Shown here piece after piece: positions 18,101 through 26,707 of a stretch of DNA of 64,000 nucleotides (position 1 is the stretch's first letter; every line of letters begins with the position of its first letter). The notes below the pieces were generated by a model. It did not search any database. It saw nothing but the letters and a program-made list of their open reading frames with translations, and was not told the DNA's origin. Source of the DNA: Hymenobacter psoromatis (GTDB lineage Bacteria > Bacteroidota > Bacteroidia > Cytophagales > Hymenobacteraceae); the NCBI GenBank assembly GCA_001596155.1, contig CP014769.1, forward strand, positions 1 to 64,000, given 5' to 3'. The position numbers and the translations under genes are program-made.

Positions 18101-18604
18101 ATGAAAGACAGCCCCCCACCTGCTAAACGTCGGCGCTATGACGCCGCCTTCCGCGCCGAGGCCCTACGCCTGGCCGGTGAAAGCCGCTCGACCCAGGCCG
18201 CCGCGCGCGCCCTCAACATCGACCCCAAACGCATTTATAAGTGGCAGAAAGAAGCCCTTACGCCGGTGGCCGCCGCGCGCGGGGCGGAGCTGGACCCGGC
18301 CACGGCGGCCGAACTGCGTCAATTGCGGGCCTTGGCGCGCCGACAGGCGCAGGAACTGGACATTTTAAAAAAAGCCATTGCCATCGCCCAAATGCTTGAA
18401 GCGCATTTTCAGCGACCGAGAACCCATGAGCCGCTACCGCTTTATCCAGGCGCAACGCGAGCACTACCCGGTGCGCCTGCTCTGCCAGGTACTGGGGGTG
18501 CCAGCAAGTGGGTATTATGCGTGGCAACAAATTCAGCAGCAAGTAGTAAAGCGCAAGCCACCTGCCTGGGAGGAGGCGCTGGTCAAGGTCTTCGGCGTGC
18601 ATAA
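18101..18604 (+). CDS. IS3 transposase OrfA (helix-turn-helix)
   Basis: The first about 100 residues are a typical IS3 OrfA: RRYDAAFRAEALRLAGESRSTQ (HTH), NIDPKRIYKWQKEA, then the leucine-zipper-like ELRQLRALARRQAQELDILKKAI. Beyond residue about 97 the frame runs on to 18604 through orfB in a non-biological frame, longer than usual. OrfB is in the +1 frame relative to OrfA, so the common -1 slip on the A7 run (18367-18373) would meet a stop. Loss of one A in the transcript would fuse the two frames. Confidence 0.85.
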   Translation: MKDSPPPAKRRRYDAAFRAEALRLAGESRSTQAAARALNIDPKRIYKWQKEALTPVAAARGAELDPATAAELRQLRALARRQAQELDILKKAIAIAQMLEAHFQRPRTHEPLPLYPGATRALPGAPALPGTGGASKWVLCVATNSAASSKAQATCLGGGAGQGLRRA

Positions 18605-19325
18605 GCGCTGCTACGGCACCCGCCGCCTGCGCGTCGCCTTGCGCAAAAAGGGCTACCACGTCGGTCGGCAACGGCTGCGCGCGGCCATGCGCCGGCGGTG
18701 TTTACGGGCACTCCAGCCCAAAGCCTACACCCCGCGCACTACGGACTCCACCCACGGGCTGCGGTGCGCCCCCAACCGCCTGCTCGACCAGCCCAAGCCG
18801 ACCCAAGCTAATCAGGTCTGGGTCAGTGACATCACCTACTTGCCGCTGGCTAACGGCGACTGGGCCTACCTGTGCGCGTACCAGGATATGGTCAGCAAGC
18901 AGGTAGTCGGCTGGCAAGTGGGTGCCTCGATGCCCGAAGAACTGATTACCACCGCCTTGCAGCGTGCTTTTTGGGCGCAGCCGCCCACGCCCGGCCTACT
19001 CGTGCACTCCGACCGCGGCGGGCAATACTGCGGCAATGCCTACCGTACACTACTGCACGACCACGAGGCCCTGCGCTCGCAAAGTCGGCGCGGCGACTGC
19101 TACGACAACGCCCAGGCTGAGAGCCTCTGGTCGCGCCTCAAAACGGAAGTGCTCGAAGGGCGCGAGCGGCCCGTTTTTGCCGACTTAGCCGACGCGCAGA
19201 CCAGCGTCGCCAATTATTTTGACTACTACAATCACGAGCGCCTACACTCCAGCATCGGCTATCAGACTCCATATCACACTCACCAACAGCTTCTTCAACT
19301 TAATGCCCTAAACTGTCCAGCGTAA
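18426..19325 (+). CDS. IS3 transposase OrfB (DDE integrase core)
   Basis: 299 residues from ATG 18426 (MSRYRFIQ). An HTH_21-like segment (HKRCYGTRRLRVALRKKGYHVGR) precedes the rve-type core with catalytic Asp in WVSDITYLP, Asp in LVHSDRGGQY and Glu in YDNAQAESLWSRLK. The frame is intact to the end, so the copy could be active if OrfA and OrfB are both made. Confidence 0.93.
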   Translation: MSRYRFIQAQREHYPVRLLCQVLGVPASGYYAWQQIQQQVVKRKPPAWEEALVKVFGVHKRCYGTRRLRVALRKKGYHVGRQRLRAAMRRRCLRALQPKAYTPRTTDSTHGLRCAPNRLLDQPKPTQANQVWVSDITYLPLANGDWAYLCAYQDMVSKQVVGWQVGASMPEELITTALQRAFWAQPPTPGLLVHSDRGGQYCGNAYRTLLHDHEALRSQSRRGDCYDNAQAESLWSRLKTEVLEGRERPVFADLADAQTSVANYFDYYNHERLHSSIGYQTPYHTHQQLLQLNALNCPA

Positions 19326-19341
19326 TCGGACCACCTCATTT

Positions 19342-19872
19342 TAATCCGAAGCTTTACCAATAGGTGCGTGAGATTCCCTAGAATAGGGCGCTGCGCAGGG
19401 ACCTAATGATAACCGCCAGCTTACCGCAGCGACTACTGTTCCCGCGATGCCTCCACCCAACTCCTGACCCGCACCCAAGCTATTGTTAGCCTGAGTCGGC
19501 CAGCTAATATTCCATACTTATCGTTTGTTTTCGCCCTCTCCTAAAGCGCTGACTACCCGCCGTTACTAGACCCGCCGAGTTAGTGAGCAGGCTCCTCCGT
19601 TTTTGTTACTAGTTCGACGTTCGAGCCGGGTAAGCGAAGTTTCAGGCGTCCCACCCATTTTATTTCTCAACCCATTAGAAAGTCGCTCCTAATTATATTA
19701 TATAATGTAATTTTTATTAATTTAATTAGCCCCCTATTATACTACCCGTGGCAGCCGAGCAACTACCCGGCACACCGTAGCTGGGAGCATCACTTGCGCT
19801 TAACTTACGGGCCTGCTTGTCGCCAGCTAACCACTTGCCAACCGCCAGCGATTAGCTGACGGCAAACCCGCT
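19342..19872. other. Non-coding stretch with an AT-rich tract
   Basis: No gene is supported. An AT-rich block at about 19690-19735 (TATTATATAATG in it) lies upstream of the next gene and may contain its promoter. Confidence 0.4.
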
Positions 19873-20700
19873 ATGGAGAATTACCTGACCGACCCAACTA
19901 CCCTGCCGGCCTTACTGCGCCAAGCAGCCACTGACTTGGCCGACCCCGCCGTGACCTACGTGCTTGCCGGCCACTACTACGTCCGGACTAATCACCCGCG
20001 CTATCGCCACTTCCCGGCCGTGTTCGCACTTCAACAAGATGAGGTGTCCAGGTTAGAAGTTAGGGTGGATTTTGTCGCCTTCGATACGGAACTCATCCGT
20101 TACCCGGAGGACGACCAAGCTCCCTACCCTGGTCCCTGGACTGACCGCTTTCGGGCGACGGTACCCTTCGCGCAACTCTACCAGCTTTGCCGCCAGGTGC
20201 TGACGCCCGCCGAGCAAGCCGCAGAGGCTATTAGCTACGGACCGGAAACCATTATCTATTACAGCGCCGGGGTGCATCAAAACTACCCTACGCTGGCCGA
20301 CATGAACCAAGCTTACGCCGCGCCGCTGCCGAGCGTACACCCTCTCGTGGCCGTTCTTACAGCCATAGCAACTGGTTTAGCCGACCCCGCCAATCATTAC
20401 CTGGTCAATACCACGCACTTCGATGGTCCTTCCGGGCCGGTGCTGCTGGGAATGCTGCACCTGAACGCGCATACCGTGCGGGACCTGGCTATCGAAGCCG
20501 ACGCTTTCACCTGTTCGGTGCTGCTCACTCCCCACGACCGGCAATGGTCACTGGTGCGCGCAGGATTTGCCCACGTGTGGCAGGTGGTTCGCAACGACTC
20601 GCCGCAGGTCGATTTAGCCGTGGCTGGGGAAACTGGCGGCATCCTCTACGACGCGCCCGAAGTGCTGAGCACCTACGCCCGAGCGGGGCGGCCGGCCTGA
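19873..20700 (+). CDS. Hypothetical protein with two internal repeats
   Basis: 275 residues, no family recognised. The two halves look alike: LPALLRQAATDLADPAVTYV, then a V-x-Y-V-x-x-H strand and QQDEVSRLEVRVDFVAFDTEL (first half) match LVAVLTAIATGLADPANHYL then LHLNAHTVRDLAIEADAFTC (second half). It therefore seems to be a tandem-duplicated alpha/beta domain of about 130 residues. No signal peptide or membrane span. A second orphan gene follows after 29 nt, so they are probably one transcript. Confidence 0.65.
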   Translation: MENYLTDPTTLPALLRQAATDLADPAVTYVLAGHYYVRTNHPRYRHFPAVFALQQDEVSRLEVRVDFVAFDTELIRYPEDDQAPYPGPWTDRFRATVPFAQLYQLCRQVLTPAEQAAEAISYGPETIIYYSAGVHQNYPTLADMNQAYAAPLPSVHPLVAVLTAIATGLADPANHYLVNTTHFDGPSGPVLLGMLHLNAHTVRDLAIEADAFTCSVLLTPHDRQWSLVRAGFAHVWQVVRNDSPQVDLAVAGETGGILYDAPEVLSTYARAGRPA

Positions 20701-20729
20701 CATTTTCCCTACCCCCCACTGCCTCCCTG

Positions 20730-21104
20730 ATGGAAGACTTGCTCCACCCCCGGCACCCCCTTGATAAGTATCACCAATCGCAGCTGGAGTTCCTGCGCCA
20801 GCTGCCCGACGAGGCCGCGCGGGCCGACCACGCCCGTTTGTTTCGGCTTGGTAACGCCAGCTATCGTTACCAGCAGCAGGCCGCTGGCGAGGTGACCGAG
20901 GACGATTTTCGGCACTGGCTCGAAGGCCTGCCCGTTAAGCTGCGGGTGGCAGTGGAACGCGAGGGCTTCGAGCGAAATAAAACGGCCTTGCCGCTACGCC
21001 GCCACGCGCTGGAACGGCGCGATATGGGCTACGACGAGTTTATGCGAGCAACGGTATCGGCGGCGGATTGGGCGTATGAGCAGAAACTACGCGCAGTAGG
21101 CTAG
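20730..21104 (+). CDS. Hypothetical helical protein
   Basis: 124 residues from ATG 20730 (MEDLLHPRHPLDKYHQ). It is mostly charged alpha helix (EFLRQLPDEAARADHARLFRLG, FRHWLEGLPVKLRVAVEREGF). No domain recognised. It follows the duplicated-domain gene with no room for a terminator, and precedes the HipBST operon. Confidence 0.55.
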   Translation: MEDLLHPRHPLDKYHQSQLEFLRQLPDEAARADHARLFRLGNASYRYQQQAAGEVTEDDFRHWLEGLPVKLRVAVEREGFERNKTALPLRRHALERRDMGYDEFMRATVSAADWAYEQKLRAVG

Positions 21105-21261
21105 GTGGCCGAGGGAGGCGCGGCCTAACTACATCGGTCAGCAACCGCCCGGCAGAGCAGCGCTCGAAAGCTAATCTTTATTGGGGCCGCCCCTTTACCC
21201 GCAACGGAAGGGCTAACCGGGTCTGCAACTGGCAACGACTAGCAGCTTACCAGCTAAAATA

Positions 21262-21315
21262 TACCCGCTGGGGTACGAATACGAGTAACCATCGTATCTT
21301 TATACCCTAACGGGT
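21262..21315. promoter_or_regulatory. Candidate HipB operators (two ACCC-N4-GGGT palindromes)
   Basis: TACCCGCTGGGGTA (21262-21275) and ACCCTAACGGGT (21304-21315) are both perfect palindromes of the form ACCC-N4-GGGT, centred 41 bp apart, about four helical turns. A further GGGTA half-site follows at about 21354-21358. They lie 50-100 nt before the hipB start, where HipB proteins normally repress their own operon. Confidence 0.65.
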
Positions 21316-21365
21316 GCTATAACACGCTAACCCCTCCCTAATGGCCCCGAGCGGGTATCCATTCC

Positions 21366-21590
21366 GTGTCTACTGTCTTGGCCGCGTTCATCAAGCAGCG
21401 CCGAAAGCTGCTGCATTTATCCCAGCCGGCGCTGGCCGCCAAGGCCGGGGTCGGCCTGCGTTTCGTGCGCGAGTTGGAACGAGGCAAAGCCACCCTGCAA
21501 TTGGATAAGGTAAACCTGGTACTCCGGCTCTTCGGCCACGAGCTGGCCCCTACCCCCCTTGACCGTACCCTGCTGACCAGTCAACCGTGA
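21366..21590 (+). CDS. hipB: HipB-type antitoxin / Xre repressor
   Basis: 74 residues from GTG 21366. It is a single HTH_3 domain: FIKQRRKLLHLSQPALAAKAGVGLRFVRELERGK with the recognition helix at about 27-37. It probably binds the two palindromes upstream and, with HipS, neutralises the kinase toxin. Its stop overlaps the GTG start of the next gene by 4 nt (GTGA), so translation is coupled. Confidence 0.88.
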   Translation: MSTVLAAFIKQRRKLLHLSQPALAAKAGVGLRFVRELERGKATLQLDKVNLVLRLFGHELAPTPLDRTLLTSQP

Positions 21591-21916
21591 GAAAAGCCGC
21601 AGTCTACCTGCACGAACAGCTGGCCGGGCACCTCACCCAGGATGAGCAGGGCTATACCTTCGCGTATGCCTCCACCTACCTGCTCCGCAGCACCGCCGAG
21701 CCCGTGAGCCTGACCCTGCCGCTGCGCGCCACCCCCTACGTGGAACGCGTGCTGTTTCCGTTTTTTGACGGCCTGATTCCCGAGGGCTGGCTCCTGGCGG
21801 TGGCCGAACACCACTGGAAGCTCCCCGCGCGCGACCGCATGGGGCTCCTGCTGGCCTGCTGCCGCGACTGCATCGGGGCCGTGAGTATTTACGCGCTGGA
21901 AACCGACGACGTATGA
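21587..21916 (+). CDS. hipS: HipS: HipA N-terminal subdomain encoded separately
   Basis: 109 residues from GTG 21587. It matches the HipA N-terminal subdomain 1: AAVYLHEQLAGHLTQDEQGYTFAYA, LPLRATPYVERVLFPFFDGLIPEGWLL, ending in DCIGAVSIY. In normal HipA this is fused to the kinase; here it is a separate gene, as in HipBST systems where HipS acts as the antitoxin. It overlaps hipT by 4 nt (ATGA). Confidence 0.88.
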   Translation: MRKAAVYLHEQLAGHLTQDEQGYTFAYASTYLLRSTAEPVSLTLPLRATPYVERVLFPFFDGLIPEGWLLAVAEHHWKLPARDRMGLLLACCRDCIGAVSIYALETDDV

Positions 21917-22866
21917 CCCGCTGCCTGTACTGCTACCAGCCGCTGCCCGCCGCCGCCGGCTCCCCGTACCACCCGGCGTGCAGTCGCCGGCTGTTCGGGA
22001 AGCCCATACCCCCGACCTTTCCCCATACCGAAGCCGAGATGCTGGCGCTGGCCGAGGCCGTCGTGCGCCAGCACGCGACCGTCACCGGCGTGCAGCCCAA
22101 GCTCTCGCTAACCATCGTCCCGCCGGGAACGGCCGGGCAGCCCGGCCGCCTGACCATCGTCGGGGTACTCAACGGCGAATACATCCTAAAACTGCCCACG
22201 GCTACTTACCCCTCCCTGCCCGAGGTGGAGGACCTGACCATGCACCTGGCCGCGCTGGTCAGCCTGCCCACGGTCCCGCACGGGCTGCTGCGCCTAGCCG
22301 GCGGTGCCCTGGCTTACGTGACGCGCCGCATTGACCGGCTGGCTGGCCGCAAGCTGGCGATGGAGGATATGTGCCAGCTGACCGAGCGCCTGACGGAAAA
22401 CAAGTACGACGGCTCGCACGAGCAAGTGGCCAAGGCCCTGCTCCGGTACTCGGCCAATCCCGGCCTGGACGTGGTTAACTACTACGAGTTGGTGGTTTTC
22501 TGTTTTCTGACGGGCAACGCGGATATGCACCTGAAGAATTTTTCGCTGCTCCAGACGCCGGGGCTGGGCTACGGCCTGGCCCCGGCCTACGACCTGGTAG
22601 CCACCGTGCTGGTCAATCCCGCCGACCCGGAAGAGTTGGCCCTGACGCTCAACGGCAAAAAGAAACGCCTGCGGCAGGTGGATTTCCGGCAGGCTGCCCA
22701 ACGCGCCGGTATTGCCGATAAGGTGGTGAGCGGCCTGCTCACGCGCTTTGCCGCGGCCAAGCCCGCCTGGCACGAATTCATTGACCGCAGCTTCCTACCC
22801 GAGCCGTTGAAGGCCCAGTTTCACGCCTTGTTGGAGCAGCGGTTTGCGCAGCTGGGTCTGCCCTAA
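21913..22866 (+). CDS. hipT: HipT: HipA-type Ser/Thr kinase toxin
   Basis: 317 residues. It begins with a zinc-knuckle-like C4-x2-C7 ... H20-x2-C23, then HipA-like GVQPKLSL, GEYILKLP, and the catalytic GNADMHLKNFSL (Asp about 207) with metal-binding AYDLVAT (Asp about 227). These are the active-site motifs of HipA kinases that phosphorylate aminoacyl-tRNA synthetases. The order hipB-hipS-hipT with 4-nt overlaps makes one tight operon. The substrate is not determinable from sequence; TrpS is the target of the known E. coli HipT. Confidence 0.9.
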   Translation: MTRCLYCYQPLPAAAGSPYHPACSRRLFGKPIPPTFPHTEAEMLALAEAVVRQHATVTGVQPKLSLTIVPPGTAGQPGRLTIVGVLNGEYILKLPTATYPSLPEVEDLTMHLAALVSLPTVPHGLLRLAGGALAYVTRRIDRLAGRKLAMEDMCQLTERLTENKYDGSHEQVAKALLRYSANPGLDVVNYYELVVFCFLTGNADMHLKNFSLLQTPGLGYGLAPAYDLVATVLVNPADPEELALTLNGKKKRLRQVDFRQAAQRAGIADKVVSGLLTRFAAAKPAWHEFIDRSFLPEPLKAQFHALLEQRFAQLGLP

Positions 22867-23024
22867 CCGCTACGTTGCGGCAGGAATTGCTGAAGTAAGC
22901 AGCGGCCCGTTTGCCTCTGCGTACTTCGCCCTGACAGTCACTGCTGCCCCAGGTAGTCACACCAACGTCTTTTTTCTACTGGTACGCCCATCGGGAGCGC
23001 GTTAGTCAGTTCCCCGCTACTTTC

Positions 23025-23399
23025 CTACTGCTCGGGCTGGTTGGCATCAAACGCATAGTCCAGGCCGGGAGCCGCCAGCTGATACAGGGCACAAGCCAGT
23101 CGTACCCCCCGCCCACAGTTCGGCACCGCCTGCGTCATGACCTGGTGCGCAGCCAGGTGGTCAATGGCCACGTACTCCGTTTTGTAGACGTCACCTGCCG
23201 CCTTAACGTACTGCACGGCGATGAGCACGTTTTGCAGGCGGTAACCGGACGTATTACTGAACTGCACGTAGCCCCCCGATATGCCGCCGAACGTGCCTAC
23301 TTCGTAGCCGGGCAAAATGGTGGCACTTACGTAGGCCATAAAGTGCTCGCGGTTCCAGACGCGCTGCTGCTCGCGGCGTTCGGCAGCCAGGGCTTCCTG
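23025..23399 (-). pseudogene. Hypothetical gene, 5' end cut by IS3 copy 2
   Basis: From the IS end at 23399 the minus strand is open through EALAAERREQQRVWNREHF and MAYVSATILPGYEVGTFGGI to a stop at 23025. The segment GGYVQFSNTSGYRLQNVLIAVQYV looks like a folded beta-rich domain. The start codon is missing: the frame continues into the insertion sequence. The other side of the IS (24497 onward) does not continue it, so DNA was lost as well as interrupted. Confidence 0.6.
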
Positions 23400-24496
23400 T
23401 GAGGTGGTCTAGTTAAGCAGGGGAGAATTGGGTGATGTTAGCAAGTAGTTGTTGGTGAAAGTGATAAGGCTTTAGATAGCCGATACTGGAATGACGGCGT
23501 TTGTGATTGTAATAGTCAAAATAGTCGGCGACGCTGGCTTGTGCATCGGCTAGGTCCGTGAAAACAGGCCAGTCGCGGAGTTCCAGGAGCTCCGTTTTGA
23601 GGCGCGACCACAGGCACTCAAAACCTTTAGCCGGTTTTCCGCCTGGGCATTGTCGTAACACTCGCCCCGGCGGCTGTGCGATAGCTGGGCTTTGGCGTCG
23701 CGCAGCATCGTTTTGTAGCCATTACCCACGTATTGCCCGCCCCGGTCGGCGTGCACAAGCAGGCCAGGAGCGGGTCGTTGAGCCAGGAGCGCCCGCTGCA
23801 AAGCGGTGGTAACCAGCGCCTCGGGCATATCGGCCCGCACTTGCCAGCCCACGACCTGCTTGGTGCATACGTCCTGGAAGGCGCAGCAGTAGACCCAGTT
23901 ACCGCTGGCCAGGGGCAGATAATTACTGTCGCTGACCCACACCCAATTGGCCTGCGTCGGGCGCGGCTGGTCGAGCAGCAGGTTGGGGGCGCGCCGCTGG
24001 CCGTGGCTCGAATCCGTGGTGCGTGGCGTAAAAGCCTTCGGCTGTAGAGCTTTGTGATGATGACGGCGTAACGCCGTGCGCAGGGCGTGCCGGCCCACGC
24101 GGTAGCCCAACTCGCGCAGTTCGACCCGTAGGCGGCGGGTACCATCGCGGCGGTGATGCTCGTCAAAGACCTCGACCAGCGCCGTTTCCCAGGCGGGCGC
24201 TGCTTTGGGCACGGTGCGCTGGCACCAGGCGTAGTAGCGGCTAGGCACGACGTGGAGCACTTGGCAGAGTAGCTGCATGGGGTACTGAACCCGTTGCTGG
24301 TCCATAAAATATAGAGTCGCTTGGGGGCGATATTCAAGGCGCGAGCGGCGGCTAGCGTGGAGCGGCTTTCGCTGGCCAGGCGCAGGGCTTCGGCGCGAAA
24401 AGCCGCATCCTAGCGCGGCCGTTTGGTGGGAGAGGCTTTTTCCATGAGATTGGGAAATTAACACCTAATTCTCTCCTGATTCACTCGACCACCTCA
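23400..24496 (-). mobile_element. IS3-family insertion sequence (copy 2, decayed)
   Basis: Terminal repeats of about 30 bp start TGAGGTGGTC at 23400-23429 and 24467-24496 with about 26 of 30 matching. It is a relative, not an identical copy, of the element at 18050-19338. Flanks are CTG and CTT, so no exact target duplication remains. It is about 190 bp shorter than copy 1. Confidence 0.88.
23413..24445 (-). pseudogene. Degraded IS3 transposase
   Basis: From ATG 24445, OrfA starts MEKASPTKRPR and hits a TAG where copy 1 has Tyr, then continues DAAFRAEALRLASESRST, but the region after PKRLY is deleted straight into OrfB. OrfB keeps Asp (WVSDSNYLP) and LLVHADRGGQY but shifts frame near AQAEN (about 23640), with the tail ECLWSRLKTELLELRD in another frame ending at 23413. 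Three independent lesions make it inactive. Confidence 0.85.
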
Positions 24497-24531
24497 CTTT
24501 TCCGGTTTAGGGCCCTTCTGGCTTCCATTGT

Positions 24532-24747
24532 TTACTCGTGTTCTTGGGCATCCAGGTGGGCTAGTACTTCATCTAGTGTCAAGTTTCCTCGCACGAACTG
24601 GTCGAGCAGCATCTGCTCGTACGGCTTGGGCATTAAACGGGTGCCTTGCGTAATATTCAAGGCGACGGTTACTAGCCGTTTCCGGCCGTGCTCGGTGTTT
24701 GGCCAGGAACATTGCTGGTTCAAATGCAAAGAAAGAGAAGGCTTCAT
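24532..24747 (-). CDS. Small hypothetical protein with VbhA-antitoxin-like tail
   Basis: 71 residues; a shorter start at 24633 (MPKPYEQ) is possible. The end LLDQFVRGNLTLDEVLAHLD resembles the short helix pair seen in VbhA-type antitoxins and other small regulators (a YxxGxLTLDE-like motif). A similar ending (YARYVAGELSWADVRQAL) occurs at 32068-32259. No Fic toxin is visible beside it. Weak call. Confidence 0.45.
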   Translation of the reverse strand: MKPSLSLHLNQQCSWPNTEHGRKRLVTVALNITQGTRLMPKPYEQMLLDQFVRGNLTLDEVLAHLDAQEHE

Positions 24748-25036
24748 GCCCCAAATTTCGCCCCTGGGAAAACCGTTCGCAAGCTGAACAATTGCCTATC
24801 ACGCGCTGAAAACCGCGCATTTTCTCGTTAAAACCTGCTTTGGTAGCTACGTGGTTATCCGCGGCGAAGTAGTCCACCGCGGGCTATTCGCCCCGGCCTA
24901 GTAAGTGGTCTAGCCGGGGATTTCCTTTGACGAAGGTCAGACAATACGGCAATTCTTGTCATGGGGAAGGCCGCGAGCGGCGGGGACCTTTGCGGTAGGC
25001 TGGTTTTTCAGCCAGTTTCCTACCCGTTGGCCCGCC

Positions 25037-25222
25037 ATGAAATCGAAGCCCCGCCCCGCCTATTCCCGCGCCGAAGAGGCGGTGTATTCCATCAGCGCCA
25101 GCACGCGGCAGCTCGCCCAGGAAGCCGATGCGCACCTGGTAGCTAAAGACTGGCTCTACACTTCCCCCAGCCCGCCACGGCGGGCTGGAGCAGCGCTTGC
25201 AACTTTTTATAGCGCCGATTAA
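25037..25222 (+). CDS. Small hypothetical protein
   Basis: 61 residues from ATG 25037. The first 45 (RAEEAVYSISASTRQLAQEADAHLVAKDWLYT) look protein-like. The last part is encoded by a GC-rich hairpin (CCAGCCCGCC, 25167-25188), which suggests a truncated or read-through C-terminus. No family recognised. Confidence 0.35.
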   Translation: MKSKPRPAYSRAEEAVYSISASTRQLAQEADAHLVAKDWLYTSPSPPRRAGAALATFYSAD

Positions 25223-25287
25223 GAACTACTTAGGCCGCCCTATTTGCCCCTGGAATAGGCCCCCGCTGGGACTACTGGCCCGAAAAC

Positions 25288-26592
25288 CTAGGTAGTGAAC
25301 TGAAAGTAGAGCAGCGCCACAGCCGCCGCGCTCATCAGGGCCAGGGTGGCGTAGCCCAGCCCGTTGGACAGCCGCCCGTTGGCAAATTTGCCCATGACCG
25401 CTTTATTGTTGGCCAGGTGCAGCACAATGGCAATCATGACCGGGGCCGTGAGGCCGTAGAGAATGGCGGTGTACAGCAACGCCTGGATGGGGCTGATGCT
25501 CAACCGGTCCAGCAGCACCCCTGTCACAAGCGAGACCACGATGGTTCCATAAAAGCCGGGGGCCTGGCCGAACTTGCGGTCGAGCCCGGCGCGCCAATGA
25601 AAGGTTTCCGCCACGGCGTAGGAGAGGGAGCCGGCCAGCACGGGAATCGCCAGCAGCCCCGTGCCGATGACCCCGACGGCAAATAAGAGGTACGCCGATT
25701 CGCCGGCCAGGGGCTTGAGGGCCTGGGCCGCCTGCTCCACGGTATCAATCCGGTGCACACCCGCCGAAAACAGCACCACGCCCGTGGTGAGGAGGATGAA
25801 AAACATCACCAGATTGGAGCAGAACATCCCGAAGTTTACGTCGGCCTGCATGAGACCCAGTAGGCGGTGGTTGACCATTACGCGCTTGCCGTGACCGTTG
25901 ACCACGCTTTTGTGCTGCATCTCCTCGACTTCCATGTCGGCCTGCCAGAAAAACAGGTAAGGCGAAATAGTGGTGCCCAACAGGGCGACCAGAATGCTGA
26001 CAAACTCCTTGTTGAGTTGAATAGTGGGGAGGAGGGTGTGCCGCGCCACGTCGGCCCAGTGGAGGTGCACCAGAAAAGGCACCACCAGGTAGAGCAGCAG
26101 CACGCAGCACAGCCACTTGAGGAGCTTGGCCAGCTTCTGATACGGGTACACGATGATGGCCGCGAGCAGCACCCCGGTGAAGGCCATGCTGAAGGCAAAG
26201 GTGGGCACCCGCGGCAGTAGCATGTGGGCCACCGCGCCCATGCCCTCCAGGTCGGCTCCGATGTTGAGTATGATGGCCGGGAAGGTGAGTACGAGCAGGC
26301 CGTACAGCACCCAGCGCGGGTAATGCTGGCGCAGCGTGCCGGCCAATCCCCGTTGGGTCACCAGCCCGATGCGGGCGCACATTTCCTGCATGGCCGCCAT
26401 GAGCGGAAACGTGAGCAGGGCCGTCCAGAGCGTGGCCAGCCCGAAAGCCGCTCCTGCCTGAGAATACGTCGCGATGCCCGAGGGGTCGTCGTCACTGGCC
26501 CCCGTCACGATGCCCGGCCCCAGGGTGGCCCAGAAGCGTTTGGCCCGCAAGGGGAAGGTTTTGGTCCACCGACCCCGACGGGTTGATTTCAT
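25288..26592 (-). CDS. NRAMP-family divalent metal transporter
   Basis: 434 residues from ATG 26592 (MKSTRRGRW); upstream codons to 26946 are Pro/Thr-rich and non-biological. About eleven membrane helices. The first helix has LGPGIVTGASDDDPSGIATYSQAG, a DPSG variant of the NRAMP DPGN motif. Helix 6 reads TTISPYLFFWQADMEVEEM, without the canonical A-x-M-P-H Met that ligates Mn/Fe. The substrate is therefore open: Mn, Fe or, as in NRAMP-related proteins, Mg. A histidine-rich protein gene lies just upstream on the same strand. Confidence 0.9.
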   Translation of the reverse strand: MKSTRRGRWTKTFPLRAKRFWATLGPGIVTGASDDDPSGIATYSQAGAAFGLATLWTALLTFPLMAAMQEMCARIGLVTQRGLAGTLRQHYPRWVLYGLLVLTFPAIILNIGADLEGMGAVAHMLLPRVPTFAFSMAFTGVLLAAIIVYPYQKLAKLLKWLCCVLLLYLVVPFLVHLHWADVARHTLLPTIQLNKEFVSILVALLGTTISPYLFFWQADMEVEEMQHKSVVNGHGKRVMVNHRLLGLMQADVNFGMFCSNLVMFFILLTTGVVLFSAGVHRIDTVEQAAQALKPLAGESAYLLFAVGVIGTGLLAIPVLAGSLSYAVAETFHWRAGLDRKFGQAPGFYGTIVVSLVTGVLLDRLSISPIQALLYTAILYGLTAPVMIAIVLHLANNKAVMGKFANGRLSNGLGYATLALMSAAAVALLYFQFTT

Positions 26593-26707
26593 AAATGAGG
26601 GGAAAGCACTAAAATGGGTAGGGCCCATCTGGGGCCGGGCGACGCGCCTACATAAACGCCCCAGCTTCCAAAGGAAACCGGGGCGTTTACGTGGCCAGTG
26701 CCGCGAC

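Larger units (their letters stand above)
18050..19338 (+). mobile_element. IS3-family insertion sequence (copy 1)
   Basis: 1289 bp. Terminal inverted repeats start TGAGGTGGTC at both ends: 18050-18075 and 19313-19338, with 21 of 26 positions matching. The element is flanked by TTT (18047-18049 and 19339-19341), a 3-bp target duplication as expected for IS3. It carries overlapping orfA and orfB. Confidence 0.93.

Noticed and set aside
18367..18373. Standard -1 programmed frameshift in IS3 copy 1
   Set aside because: Reading in the -1 frame after the A7 run stops within nine codons; orfB is in the +1 frame.
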